This document shows positions 25,709 to 32,874 of a DNA stretch of 64,000 nucleotides, piece by piece. The notes beneath the pieces are model-generated. The model saw only the letters and a program-made list of their open reading frames with translations. It ran no database searches and was not told the origin of the DNA. The position numbers and the translations under genes were made by a program. This DNA is from Sphingobium nicotianae (lineage in GTDB: Bacteria; Pseudomonadota; Alphaproteobacteria; Sphingomonadales; Sphingomonadaceae): positions 186,001-250,000 of the forward strand of contig NZ_JAHGAW010000003.1 of assembly GCF_018603885.1 (NCBI RefSeq). The letters are read 5' to 3'. Positions within the stretch are counted from its first letter, which is position 1. Each line of letters starts with the position of its first letter.

Positions 25709-26485
25709 ATGAATGATCTTGCAGTGGCAGCCCGCCCGAATGGCTCTGGTCCGGAAGCGGGTGAGCATCGGCTCCAGGTCATCTCGATCGCCAAAAGTTA
25801 TGACAAGCGCACCGTGCTGGCCGATGTCAGCCTGGAGGTCGGTCATGGCGAGGTTGTCGGCCTGCTCGGCCCCAACGGCGCGGGCAAAACGACCTGCTTC
25901 TATTCGATCATGGGGTTGGTAAAGCCCGACTCCGGCCGCATCCTGCTCGAAGGCCTCGATATTACCGGTCTTCCCATGTATCGCCGCGCGATCCTGGGCC
26001 TCGGCTACCTGCCACAGGAAACCTCCATTTTCCGGGGCATGACCGTCGAGCAGAACATCCTTTCCGTGCTGGAGCTGGCCGAGCCGGACAAGGCCGCGCG
26101 CGCCGAGAAGCTGGAGACCCTGCTCGCCGATTTCGGCCTTGCCCGGCTGCGCGCCAGCTCGGCCATGGCGCTCTCGGGCGGCGAGCGCCGCCGCGCCGAG
26201 ATCGCCCGCGCCCTGGCGGCCAATCCCTCCATCGTGCTGCTCGACGAGCCCTTTGCCGGCATCGATCCGCTCTCCATCGCCGACATTCGCGATCTGGTGA
26301 AGGATCTCAAGAATCGCGGCATCGGCGTGCTCATCACCGACCATAACGTCCGCGAGACGCTGGAGATCGTCGATCGCGCGTGCATCATCTATGACGGCAA
26401 GGTGCTGTTCGCCGGCAATCCGGACGAACTGGTCGCCAATGCCGAGGTACGGCGGCTCTATCTCGGCGAGAGTTTCTCGCTGTGA
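25709..26485 (+). CDS. lptB: LPS export ABC transporter ATP-binding protein LptB
   Basis: A 258-residue ABC ATPase. Walker A is GPNGAGKTTCFY, the Q-loop is YLPQETSIF, the signature is LSGGERRRAEIARAL, Walker B is IVLLDEPFAGIDP and the switch is VLITDHNVRETL. The NVRETL and FAGIDP blocks are typical of LptB. It drives LPS extraction with LptF and LptG, which are not in the window. A 20-residue N-terminal extension precedes the usual start. It is followed by rpoN after 29 bases. Confidence 0.95.
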   Translation: MNDLAVAARPNGSGPEAGEHRLQVISIAKSYDKRTVLADVSLEVGHGEVVGLLGPNGAGKTTCFYSIMGLVKPDSGRILLEGLDITGLPMYRRAILGLGYLPQETSIFRGMTVEQNILSVLELAEPDKAARAEKLETLLADFGLARLRASSAMALSGGERRRAEIARALAANPSIVLLDEPFAGIDPLSIADIRDLVKDLKNRGIGVLITDHNVRETLEIVDRACIIYDGKVLFAGNPDELVANAEVRRLYLGESFSL

Positions 26486-26514
26486 CGACGGCGGGCTGAA
26501 GGAGGCCATCGGCC

Positions 26515-28032
26515 ATGGCGCTCGCGCCTCGCCTCGACCTGCGGCAGAGCCAGTCGCTAGTGATGACGCCGCAGCTCCAGCAGGCGATCAAGCTGCTGGC
26601 GCTCTCGAACCTGGAGCTTGAAGCCTTCATCGGCAGCGAGCTCGAGCGCAATCCGTTGCTCGAAGCCGGCGATCTCGTCGCGCGGGCGACGCCGGAACAG
26701 CCGGAACCCATCGAAGGCGCCGAGCCGAGCCGGGGGCCGGATGCCGGTGCGGACACCTTGATCGAGCGCGGCGCGGGGGCGGCGGACGCGCCGCTCGATG
26801 TCGATTATTCGGCCGAGACCTTCATCGACGACAGCCCGGCCGATGCGGGCCAGGGCCAGCGCGGTTCGGGCAGCGATCTGATGAACGCGGGGGTGCAGTC
26901 GAGCGGCGGCTCGGAGGACGGGCCCGACTTCGACAGCTTCGCCGCGCCCGAGATCGGGCTTTACGAGCATCTGCTGCAACAGGCCGGCGCCGTTTTTTCC
27001 GGCACCGACCACATGATTGCGGGCCAACTCATCGGCCAGATCGACGATGCCGGCTATCTTGAGGCCAACCTGCTCGAAACCGCCTATCGATTGGGTGTGC
27101 CGCTGGCCGAAGTCGAAAAGGTGCTGGCCATCGTCCAGACCTTCGACCCCTCCGGTGTCGGTGCGCGCAGCCTCTCGGAATGCATCGCCATCCAGGCGCG
27201 CGAGGCGGATCGCTACGATCCGGCGATGGCGACGCTGATCGACAATCTCGATCTGCTCGCGCGGGGCCAGATCGCGCATCTGCGGCGCATCTGCGGAGTC
27301 GACGAGGAAGATATGGCGGACATGATCCGCGAGTTGCGCGGCTATGATCCCAAGCCCGGCCTGCAATATGGCGGCGATCGGCCGGCGGCTGTCCAGCCGG
27401 ACGTGTTCGTGACGCCGCAAGGCAAGGGCTGGGCGATCGAGATCAATAGTGCGACCTTGCCGCGGCTGCTGATCAACCGCCGCTATCATGCCCAGCTCGC
27501 GGCCGGCGCGCGCGACAAGACCGCCAAGACCTGGCTGTCGGACAGCCTCGCCAGCGCCAACTGGCTGATCAAGGCCCTCGACCAGCGGCAGCGCACCATC
27601 CTGCGCGTGACCGAGGAGATCGTCCGCCGGCAGGAAGGCTTCTTCCAGCATGGCGTCACCCATTTGCGGCCGCTGACGCTCAAGGCGATCGCGGAGGAGG
27701 TGGACCTGCACGAGTCGACGATCAGCCGCGTCACCAGCAACAAATATCTCGCCTGCCCGCGCGGCACCTTCGAGCTCAAATATTTCTTCACCTCGGCGAT
27801 CCAGTCGGCCGATGGCGGCGAGGCGGCATCGGCTGAAGCGGTCAAGAGCCATATCCGCGCGCTGATCGCCGAGGAGAAGCCCGACGCGATCCTCAGCGAC
27901 GACACGCTCGTCGACCTGCTGCGGAAAAAGGGCTTCGACATTGCCCGGCGCACCGTCGCCAAATATCGCGAGGCGATCGGCCTCGGCTCGTCCGTGCAGC
28001 GCCGCCGTCAGAAAGCGATGATGGGCAATTGA
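26515..28032 (+). CDS. rpoN: RNA polymerase sigma-54 factor
   Basis: A 505-residue sigma-54. Region I is the glutamine/leucine-rich start (QSLVMTPQLQQAIKLLAL, ELERNPLLE), region II is acidic (about 60-150), and region III has the core-binding part and the DNA-binding HTH (LKAIAEEVDLHESTISRVTSNKYL). The RpoN box is ARRTVAKYREAIGL near the C-terminus. It directs transcription from -24/-12 promoters with enhancer activators. The order lptB-rpoN is the alphaproteobacterial norm, but the usual following genes hpf/raiA and ptsN are absent here. Confidence 0.96.
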   Translation: MALAPRLDLRQSQSLVMTPQLQQAIKLLALSNLELEAFIGSELERNPLLEAGDLVARATPEQPEPIEGAEPSRGPDAGADTLIERGAGAADAPLDVDYSAETFIDDSPADAGQGQRGSGSDLMNAGVQSSGGSEDGPDFDSFAAPEIGLYEHLLQQAGAVFSGTDHMIAGQLIGQIDDAGYLEANLLETAYRLGVPLAEVEKVLAIVQTFDPSGVGARSLSECIAIQAREADRYDPAMATLIDNLDLLARGQIAHLRRICGVDEEDMADMIRELRGYDPKPGLQYGGDRPAAVQPDVFVTPQGKGWAIEINSATLPRLLINRRYHAQLAAGARDKTAKTWLSDSLASANWLIKALDQRQRTILRVTEEIVRRQEGFFQHGVTHLRPLTLKAIAEEVDLHESTISRVTSNKYLACPRGTFELKYFFTSAIQSADGGEAASAEAVKSHIRALIAEEKPDAILSDDTLVDLLRKKGFDIARRTVAKYREAIGLGSSVQRRRQKAMMGN

Positions 28033-28091
28033 CCGAAAAGCGGTCGTTTCCCGACCATGTTGAATGTCCGCCACCGTGGATACCAGCCATT

Positions 28092-28119
28092 AGCCCCTCC
28101 CCTGAGGGGCGGCGCTAAA
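28092..28119. repeat. Degenerate single hairpin of the CCCCTCC repeat family, copy 2
   Basis: TAGCCCCTCCCCT followed directly by GAGGGGCGGCGCTA, an imperfect hairpin sharing the TAGCCCCTCC arm with the other copies but lacking the second arm. It lies 60 bases after the rpoN stop and could also act as a weak terminator or mRNA end structure. Confidence 0.55.
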
Positions 28120-28363
28120 ATGTCCGCTATGTCACCGGAAGCCAGTCTAATCTATTCGCTGTCCTGCAGGGTGCAGATCATGCCGCTGCGGATAGCCCTT
28201 GCGCCCGTCTGCCGGCGCCTCCAGAAAACGGAAAGTGGCGGGGACACAGTGCCTCTTTCGTCGCCTTTCAGCCTCTTGTCGCACAGAAATGACGCAGGGC
28301 GAGCGATGGCAACAGGGCGTCGTCAGCGGTCATTCGGCAGCCGAACTTCGCACGTGACATGGT

Positions 28364-28396
28364 CGAAAAAGGGGGCTGCCCAGCTAGGGCAGCCCA
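28364..28396 (-). terminator. Intrinsic terminator on the minus strand
   Basis: Read on the minus strand: GGGCTGCCC-TAGCT-GGGCAGCCC followed by CCTTTTTC, a nine-base-pair perfect stem. The nearest minus-strand gene is exbD, which ends at 28932, so either the exbD transcript runs antisense through the 28503 lipoprotein gene or a short minus-strand RNA ends here. Confidence 0.75.
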
Positions 28397-28502
28397 ACGA
28401 AGTCGGCAATGAAGAGGCCGATCTGGAGCGCGCCCCGGCCTGAGCATCGCTTGCCAGCCCGGCCCGCATCCTCTATTTCTACTTCGTCGGTTTGAAAGGG
28501 GC

Positions 28503-28925
28503 ATGATGAAGATCCACGCGCAGCTTCTCGCACTCTTCCTGCTGGCGCTCGCCGGCTGCAATCAGATGACCGCGTCGAACGAGGCCGGCGGCATGGGCGA
28601 TGGCAATGGCCGCTATGCCGGCGTCGGCATCTATCCCGCCGATCGGCTCTGGAACGAAGTGCAGGGCGCGCCGGAGGAGAAGGACGCCGCCGCCGCGAAG
28701 CTGGCCGACGATGGCCAGATCATCGTGCTGGTCGACCGCCAGACCGGCGAGGTCCGCCAGTGCGGCAATCGCAGCGGCTTCTGCACGGCGATGAATCCCT
28801 GGTCGGGCCGGTCGGCCGGTGATGTGCCGAGCGCGCCCGTCCGTCTCTCCAGACATGCCGACCAGCTCGACGCGGCTGACAATGTAGCGGCCGTCGCCGA
28901 GCCGGCCAACAGCGCCCGGCGCTGA
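28503..28925 (+). CDS. Putative lipoprotein of unknown function
   Basis: A 140-residue protein with a lipoprotein signal (LLALFLLALAGCNQ, lipobox LAGC). A short ordered part follows with blocks YAGVGIYPADRLWNEVQG and IIVLVDRQTGEVRQCGNRSGFCTAMNPW, which contains two cysteines. The last 40 residues are low complexity. Two ATGs (28503, 28506) are possible. It converges on exbD with six bases between the stops. I do not recognise the family. Confidence 0.7.
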   Translation: MMKIHAQLLALFLLALAGCNQMTASNEAGGMGDGNGRYAGVGIYPADRLWNEVQGAPEEKDAAAAKLADDGQIIVLVDRQTGEVRQCGNRSGFCTAMNPWSGRSAGDVPSAPVRLSRHADQLDAADNVAAVAEPANSARR

Positions 28926-28931
28926 CGCGCG

Positions 28932-29345
28932 TCAGAACGCGCCATAAGCCTCGTTGCCCGGCAGGCCGAGCTTGGTGACGCCGGCGCGCTTGATGTCCGC
29001 CATCACCGCATCGACCACCACATAGCGCGCGTTCGCTTCCGGCTGCAGGTCGAGCGCCGGCTCGACGGCGAGCGTCATGCTCTGCCGCAGCAAGGTGCGC
29101 AGCTGCGCTTCGCTGACCGCCGCGCCGTTCCAGCGGATGACGCTGGCGCCGTCGATCGTGATCCGGTTGCGCACCGTATCGGGCTGGAGGCGCGTCGGCG
29201 CCGATGCCGGCAGGTCGATGCCGACCTTGTGGGTCTGCAGCGGGATGGTGAGGATGAACATGACGAGGAGCACGAGCAGCACGTCGATTAACGGCGTCGT
29301 GTTGAGATCGGAGATGGGGCGTGCATCGAGGAACCGGTCCGTCAT
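28932..29345 (-). CDS. ExbD/TolR-family biopolymer transport protein
   Basis: A 137-residue ExbD/TolR protein. It starts MTDRFLDARPISDLNTTPLIDV, in which the conserved aspartate lies in NTTPLIDVLLVLLVMFIL, the single membrane helix. A periplasmic domain follows (IDLPASAP, RYVVVDAVMADIKRAGVTKLGL). ExbD works with ExbB and TonB as a proton-driven motor for TonB receptors, but no exbB or tonB is nearby, so this is an orphan copy. The ATG at 29343-29345 follows GGGAGAGCGACC. A 15-base palindrome overlaps its promoter. Confidence 0.88.
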   Translation of the reverse strand: MTDRFLDARPISDLNTTPLIDVLLVLLVMFILTIPLQTHKVGIDLPASAPTRLQPDTVRNRITIDGASVIRWNGAAVSEAQLRTLLRQSMTLAVEPALDLQPEANARYVVVDAVMADIKRAGVTKLGLPGNEAYGAF

Positions 29346-29362
29346 TGGTCGCTCTCCCGCAT

Positions 29363-29377
29363 TGTTATAGTATAACA
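29363..29377. promoter_or_regulatory. Perfect palindrome at the exbD promoter
   Basis: TGTTATA-G-TATAACA is exactly symmetric around the central base at 29370. It lies 18 bases upstream of the exbD start codon, and its TATACT/TATAAC core could itself be a -10 box on the minus strand. A repressor bound here would block exbD. The cognate regulator is not evident. Confidence 0.5.
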
Positions 29378-29533
29378 TAACTACCCCGAATCCGCGGCGT
29401 TTGCAAGTCGGTGAATGACCCGCCGATCCGACACCACGTTTCAGCCTGGAGAGGCGGTTGTCCGTTGATCCCGAGGGAACATCCATGCCGTTTCGGGCGT
29501 TTCAGCGCGGGAATTTCAAGGAAGGACCGAGCG

Positions 29534-29725
29534 ATGAAATCGATACTGATCCCGCTGGCGATGGCCGGTGCCCTGGCGGTGTCCGGCTGCGCAACATTGA
29601 AGGGCGCGGGCATCGGCGCCGCCGCCGGTGCAGGGGTCGCCGCCGTGACCGGTCATGACGCCGGCAAGGGCGCGGCCGTCGGCGGCGCGACCGGCGCGGT
29701 GGTGGGCACGGTCGTCGGAGACTAG
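29534..29725 (+). CDS. Small glycine-zipper lipoprotein
   Basis: A 63-residue protein. The signal ends AVSGCATLKGAG (lipobox VSGC), and the rest is a glycine-zipper of the 17 kDa surface antigen type: GAGIGAAAGAGVAAVTG and GKGAAVGGATGAVVGTVVGD. Such domains insert in or line the outer membrane. The ATG at 29534 follows AAGGACCGAGC. It is very short compared with other glycine-zipper lipoproteins. It is convergent with hisN. Confidence 0.8.
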   Translation: MKSILIPLAMAGALAVSGCATLKGAGIGAAAGAGVAAVTGHDAGKGAAVGGATGAVVGTVVGD

Positions 29726-29762
29726 GCGGCGTGGACAGCCCCATAATCGCGCGGACCGGACC

Positions 29763-30539
29763 TCAATGATGATGCGCGAGCGCTTCGATGACGTCGTCGA
29801 GCCGGGCGGGGTCGCCGATCGCGATGACATTGCCGTCGCTGGCGTCGGTCAACGGATCGCCCGCCCAGTCGCACATGCGCCCGCCCGCGCCCTCGACGAC
29901 CGGCACCAGCGCGGCGATGTCGTAGAGCTTAAGCCCGGCCTCGACCACGATGTCGACATGTCCGCTCGCGAGCAGCGCGTAATTATAGCAGTCTCCGCCC
30001 CACACCGTGTCGCGGCACTGGCCGGCGAGGATCGAGAAATGCTCGGCGCTGTGGCCCGGGAAATATTGCGGCCCGGTCGTCGCGAGGATCGCCTGGTCGA
30101 GATCGCGGCAGGCGCGCGTCGTCATCGACTTGCCGTTTAGCGTGGTCGGCAGCCCCATCGCGCCCACCCAGCGTTCGCCGCTGATCGGCTGGTCGATGAT
30201 ACCGAGCACCGGCCAGCCGTCCTGCATCAGCGCGATCAGGGTGCCGAAGATCGGCCGCCCGGCGATGAAGCTGCGCGTGCCGTCGATCGGATCGACCACC
30301 CATTGCCGTCCGGCCTCCTCGCGCACCGCGCCAAATTCCTCGCCGATGATGCCGTCGCGCGGTCGCTCCGCCTCGATCAGCCTGCGGATCGCCAGTTCCG
30401 CCGCGCGGTCGGCCTCGGTCACGGGCGAGGCGTCCGTCTTGGTCTCGATGTCGTAGCGGGCGCGGAAGAAGGGGCGGATCGCGGCGCCCGCAGCGTCGGC
30501 CAGGGCGTGGGCGAGGGCGATGTCATCGGCTTGGCTCAT
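29763..30539 (-). CDS. hisN: Histidinol-phosphatase (inositol monophosphatase family)
   Basis: A 258-residue IMPase-family enzyme. Metal motifs are GIIGEEFGAV (E in GEEFG) and VVDPIDGTRSFIAG (DPIDGT), with the C-terminal GLKLYDIAALVPVVEGAGG block. This form, with RSFI after DPIDGT, matches HisN of alphaproteobacteria and actinobacteria, which removes phosphate from histidinol-phosphate. No other his gene is nearby, so inositol or other phosphatase activity is not excluded. Confidence 0.87.
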   Translation of the reverse strand: MSQADDIALAHALADAAGAAIRPFFRARYDIETKTDASPVTEADRAAELAIRRLIEAERPRDGIIGEEFGAVREEAGRQWVVDPIDGTRSFIAGRPIFGTLIALMQDGWPVLGIIDQPISGERWVGAMGLPTTLNGKSMTTRACRDLDQAILATTGPQYFPGHSAEHFSILAGQCRDTVWGGDCYNYALLASGHVDIVVEAGLKLYDIAALVPVVEGAGGRMCDWAGDPLTDASDGNVIAIGDPARLDDVIEALAHHH

Positions 30540-30620
30540 GCCGCCTCATGCCGGAGAGCCGCGCGCCTGCATAGGGGCTTGCGGCCTAAAGAGCGGCCGC
30601 GGTGATCCGTCCTATAAGGA

Positions 30621-30881
30621 ATGCGCCTCATCATGTGGCTCCTGACGATCGCCTTCGCGCTCACCGGCCTCAGCCTGTGGGTCGGGGGCGGATTCGTGGG
30701 TGCGCGCGAGGTCGCCAAGGGCTGCGGGTTCCTCGCCATGCTGGCCTGCCCCTTCCTCTGGGCGCGGCCGACCGGCCTGGTGCCGGACGAGATCGCGATC
30801 GGCGGCAAGCGCCGCCTGATGATCGGCCTCGCGCTGATCGCGGCGGCGCCGCTGCTGCTTCCCTGGCAATTGTGGATCTGA
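30621..30881 (+). CDS. Small inner-membrane protein of unknown function
   Basis: An 86-residue protein with three hydrophobic segments (about 4-25, 34-47 and 66-84). No recognised domain. Either the ATG at 30621, which is very close to an AAGGA site, or the ATG at 30633 (MWLLTIAF) could be the start; the second has better spacing. It precedes mutM by 42 bases and may be co-transcribed with it. Confidence 0.6.
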   Translation: MRLIMWLLTIAFALTGLSLWVGGGFVGAREVAKGCGFLAMLACPFLWARPTGLVPDEIAIGGKRRLMIGLALIAAAPLLLPWQLWI

Positions 30882-30922
30882 TGCCGGTTGGCGGACGCTC
30901 CCGCACCGCCTAGACAGGGTCG

Positions 30923-31732
30923 ATGCCCGAGCTTCCCGAAGTCGAGACCACCGTGGCCGGCCTGCGCGCCGTGCTGGAGGATGCGCCGCTCACGCTGGTC
31001 GAGCCGCGCCGCGCCGACATGCGCTTTCCCTTCCCGGCCGATCTGCGCCAGCGGCTCACCGGCGCCACCGTCACCGGCCTCGGTCGCCGCGCCAAATATG
31101 GGCTGATCGAGACCGATCGCGGCGACACGATGATCTTCCACCTCGGCATGTCCGGCCGCTGGCGGATCGATCCGTCCGAGATCGGCAAGCATGACCATCT
31201 GATCGTGGAGACGCCGCGCCACCGCCTCGCTCTCCACGATCCGCGCCGCTTCGGCTTCGTCCATCTGGTCGAGAGCGCGGCCATCGACGCCTATCCCGCC
31301 TTCGCCGCACTCGGGCCGGAACCGCTGGGGGACGGCCTCACCGCCGAGTATCTGGCGCAGGCGCTGAAAGGCCGCGTCGCGCCGATCAAGGCGATGCTGC
31401 TCGATCAGCGCATCGTCGCCGGCCTCGGCAACATCTATGTCTGCGAGGCGCTCAACATCGCCGGCATTTCGCCGACGCGCGAAGCGGGCAAGGTCAGCAA
31501 GCCTGGCCTGCGCAAGCTGGTCGACGCCATCCGGTCAGTGTTGCGCGCCGCGATCCTCGCTGGCGGCTCAACCCTGCGTGATTATGCCCGGCCGGACGGC
31601 GAGCTCGGCTATTTCGCGAAGGACTGGCGCGTCTATGGCCGCGAGGGCGAGCCATGCCCCTGCGGCGGCACGGTGCGCCGGCGGATCGATTCCGGCCGCT
31701 CGACATTCTACTGTCCGAGCTGTCAGAAATAG
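30923..31732 (+). CDS. mutM: Formamidopyrimidine-DNA glycosylase
   Basis: A 269-residue Fpg/MutM. The catalytic N-terminus is PELPEVETTVAGLR (P2, E3), followed by FHLGMSGRW, HDPRRFGF, the helix-two-turn-helix GLGNIYVCEAL, and a C-terminal four-cysteine zinc finger (CPCGGTVRRRIDSGRSTFYCPSC). The GNIY block favours Fpg over Nei. It removes 8-oxoguanine and formamidopyrimidines. The usual length is 270. No coaE or dut is adjacent. Confidence 0.97.
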   Translation: MPELPEVETTVAGLRAVLEDAPLTLVEPRRADMRFPFPADLRQRLTGATVTGLGRRAKYGLIETDRGDTMIFHLGMSGRWRIDPSEIGKHDHLIVETPRHRLALHDPRRFGFVHLVESAAIDAYPAFAALGPEPLGDGLTAEYLAQALKGRVAPIKAMLLDQRIVAGLGNIYVCEALNIAGISPTREAGKVSKPGLRKLVDAIRSVLRAAILAGGSTLRDYARPDGELGYFAKDWRVYGREGEPCPCGGTVRRRIDSGRSTFYCPSCQK

Positions 31733-31745
31733 GGAGGACCAAGCG

Positions 31746-32405
31746 ATGACCCTGTCACCGGTAGCGCGCATCGCGGCCTTTCTGGTGGCTCTCATCGCCG
31801 TCGCGGGACTCGCCATTCAGGTCACCGTCTCGCTGGAGAAGACCGGCGCCGTCCCCGCCGCGCTCTGGTCGATGCTGCGCTTCTTCACGATCATCGGCAA
31901 CGGCGTGACGGCGCTGGTGCTGCTCGGCGCCGCGCTCGGGCTGCGCTGGCCGAGCCGGCCCGCCGTGCTGGGCGGCGTCACGCTCATCATGGGGCTGATC
32001 GGCGTCGTCTATGCGACGCTGCTACGCAACACCGAGCATCTGGTTGGCCATGCCCAGATCGCCAATTACCTCATGCATTATGCCATGCCGGCGGCGATCG
32101 CCCCGTTCTGGCTGCTCCTCGTGCCGAAGGGCGGCCTGACGCGGATCGATCCGCTCAACTGGGCGCTGCTGCCGCTGGCTTATTTCCCTTATGCGCTGGT
32201 GCGTGCGCATCTGGACGGCAAATATCCTTATCCGTTCATCAATGTCGCCCAGCTCGGCTGGGCGCACGTGCTGACCACCGCCGCGATCATCACGATGGCC
32301 TTCCTGCTGACAGGGCTGGCGATGGTGTGGCTGGACCGGATGCTGGGACGGTCGAGGAAGGCGAAGGCCCCGGTGGAAGCCGCCGCAATGGCGTCAGAAG
32401 CGTAA
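31746..32405 (+). CDS. Pr6Pr family membrane protein
   Basis: A 219-residue protein with about six membrane segments. The blocks LWSMLRFFTIIGNGVTALVL, HYAMPAAIAPFWLLLVPKGGL, LPLAYFPYALVRAHLDGKYPYPFINV and GWAHVLTTAAII are typical of the Pr6Pr group of bacterial proteins related to the androgen-induced AIG1/FAR-17a fold. That fold has hydrolase members in animals; the bacterial function is unknown. The ATG follows GGGAGGACC, 13 bases after the mutM stop. The 3' end overlaps the convergent GNAT gene by 12 bases. Confidence 0.82.
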   Translation: MTLSPVARIAAFLVALIAVAGLAIQVTVSLEKTGAVPAALWSMLRFFTIIGNGVTALVLLGAALGLRWPSRPAVLGGVTLIMGLIGVVYATLLRNTEHLVGHAQIANYLMHYAMPAAIAPFWLLLVPKGGLTRIDPLNWALLPLAYFPYALVRAHLDGKYPYPFINVAQLGWAHVLTTAAIITMAFLLTGLAMVWLDRMLGRSRKAKAPVEAAAMASEA

Positions 32406-32867
32406 CCCCATGAACACGGTGCCCTCCGGCGTCGGCGCATAATAAGCCGGGATGCGCACGAAGCCCATGCGCTCGTAGAGAGCGATCGGCCCGGTCATCG
32501 ATGCCAGCGTGTCGAGCCGCATCTCGCGATAGCCCGCGCCGCGCGCCACCGCGACGATCGCCTCGGCCAGCGACCGCCCGAGGCCCAGCCCCCGCGCCAC
32601 CGGCGTCAGGAACAGCCGCTTCATCTCGCAGCAGCCCTCGTCCGCCAGCGGTCGCACGCCGACGCAGCCGAGCGGCGCGCCGTCCCCGCCGCGCGCCAGC
32701 AGCAGTTCCCCACCGGGCGGCGCATAGTTGCCCGGCAGCCCCGCCAGCTCGGCCTCGAACCCCTGGTAGCCAAGGTCGATCGGCAGCCAGGCCGCATAGT
32801 CGACGAAGAGCGCCGCGACGTCGCGCAGATCCTGCGCGGAGCGCGCCGGGAGGATCGTCGCGGTCAT
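32394..32867 (-). CDS. GNAT family N-acetyltransferase
   Basis: A 157-residue GNAT enzyme. The acetyl-CoA site is LFLTPVARGLGLGRSLAEAI (R/Q-x-x-G-x-G/A) and the C-terminal strand is IALYERMGFVRIPAYYA. The blocks CEMKRLFL and YAPPGGELLLA fit a group annotated as small-molecule or protein acetyltransferases of unknown substrate. The ATG is seven bases after the upstream aminopeptidase stop, so they form one unit. Confidence 0.85.
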   Translation of the reverse strand: MTATILPARSAQDLRDVAALFVDYAAWLPIDLGYQGFEAELAGLPGNYAPPGGELLLARGGDGAPLGCVGVRPLADEGCCEMKRLFLTPVARGLGLGRSLAEAIVAVARGAGYREMRLDTLASMTGPIALYERMGFVRIPAYYAPTPEGTVFMGLRF

Positions 32868-32874
32868 CCTCGCG

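Larger units (their letters stand above)
28033..28502. other. 470-base gap after rpoN
   Basis: No protein gene that I can support. It contains a degenerate copy of the CCCCTCC-type hairpin (28092-28119) and a strong minus-strand terminator (28364-28396). The rest shows no clear feature apart from the promoter region of the 28503 lipoprotein gene. Confidence 0.5.
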
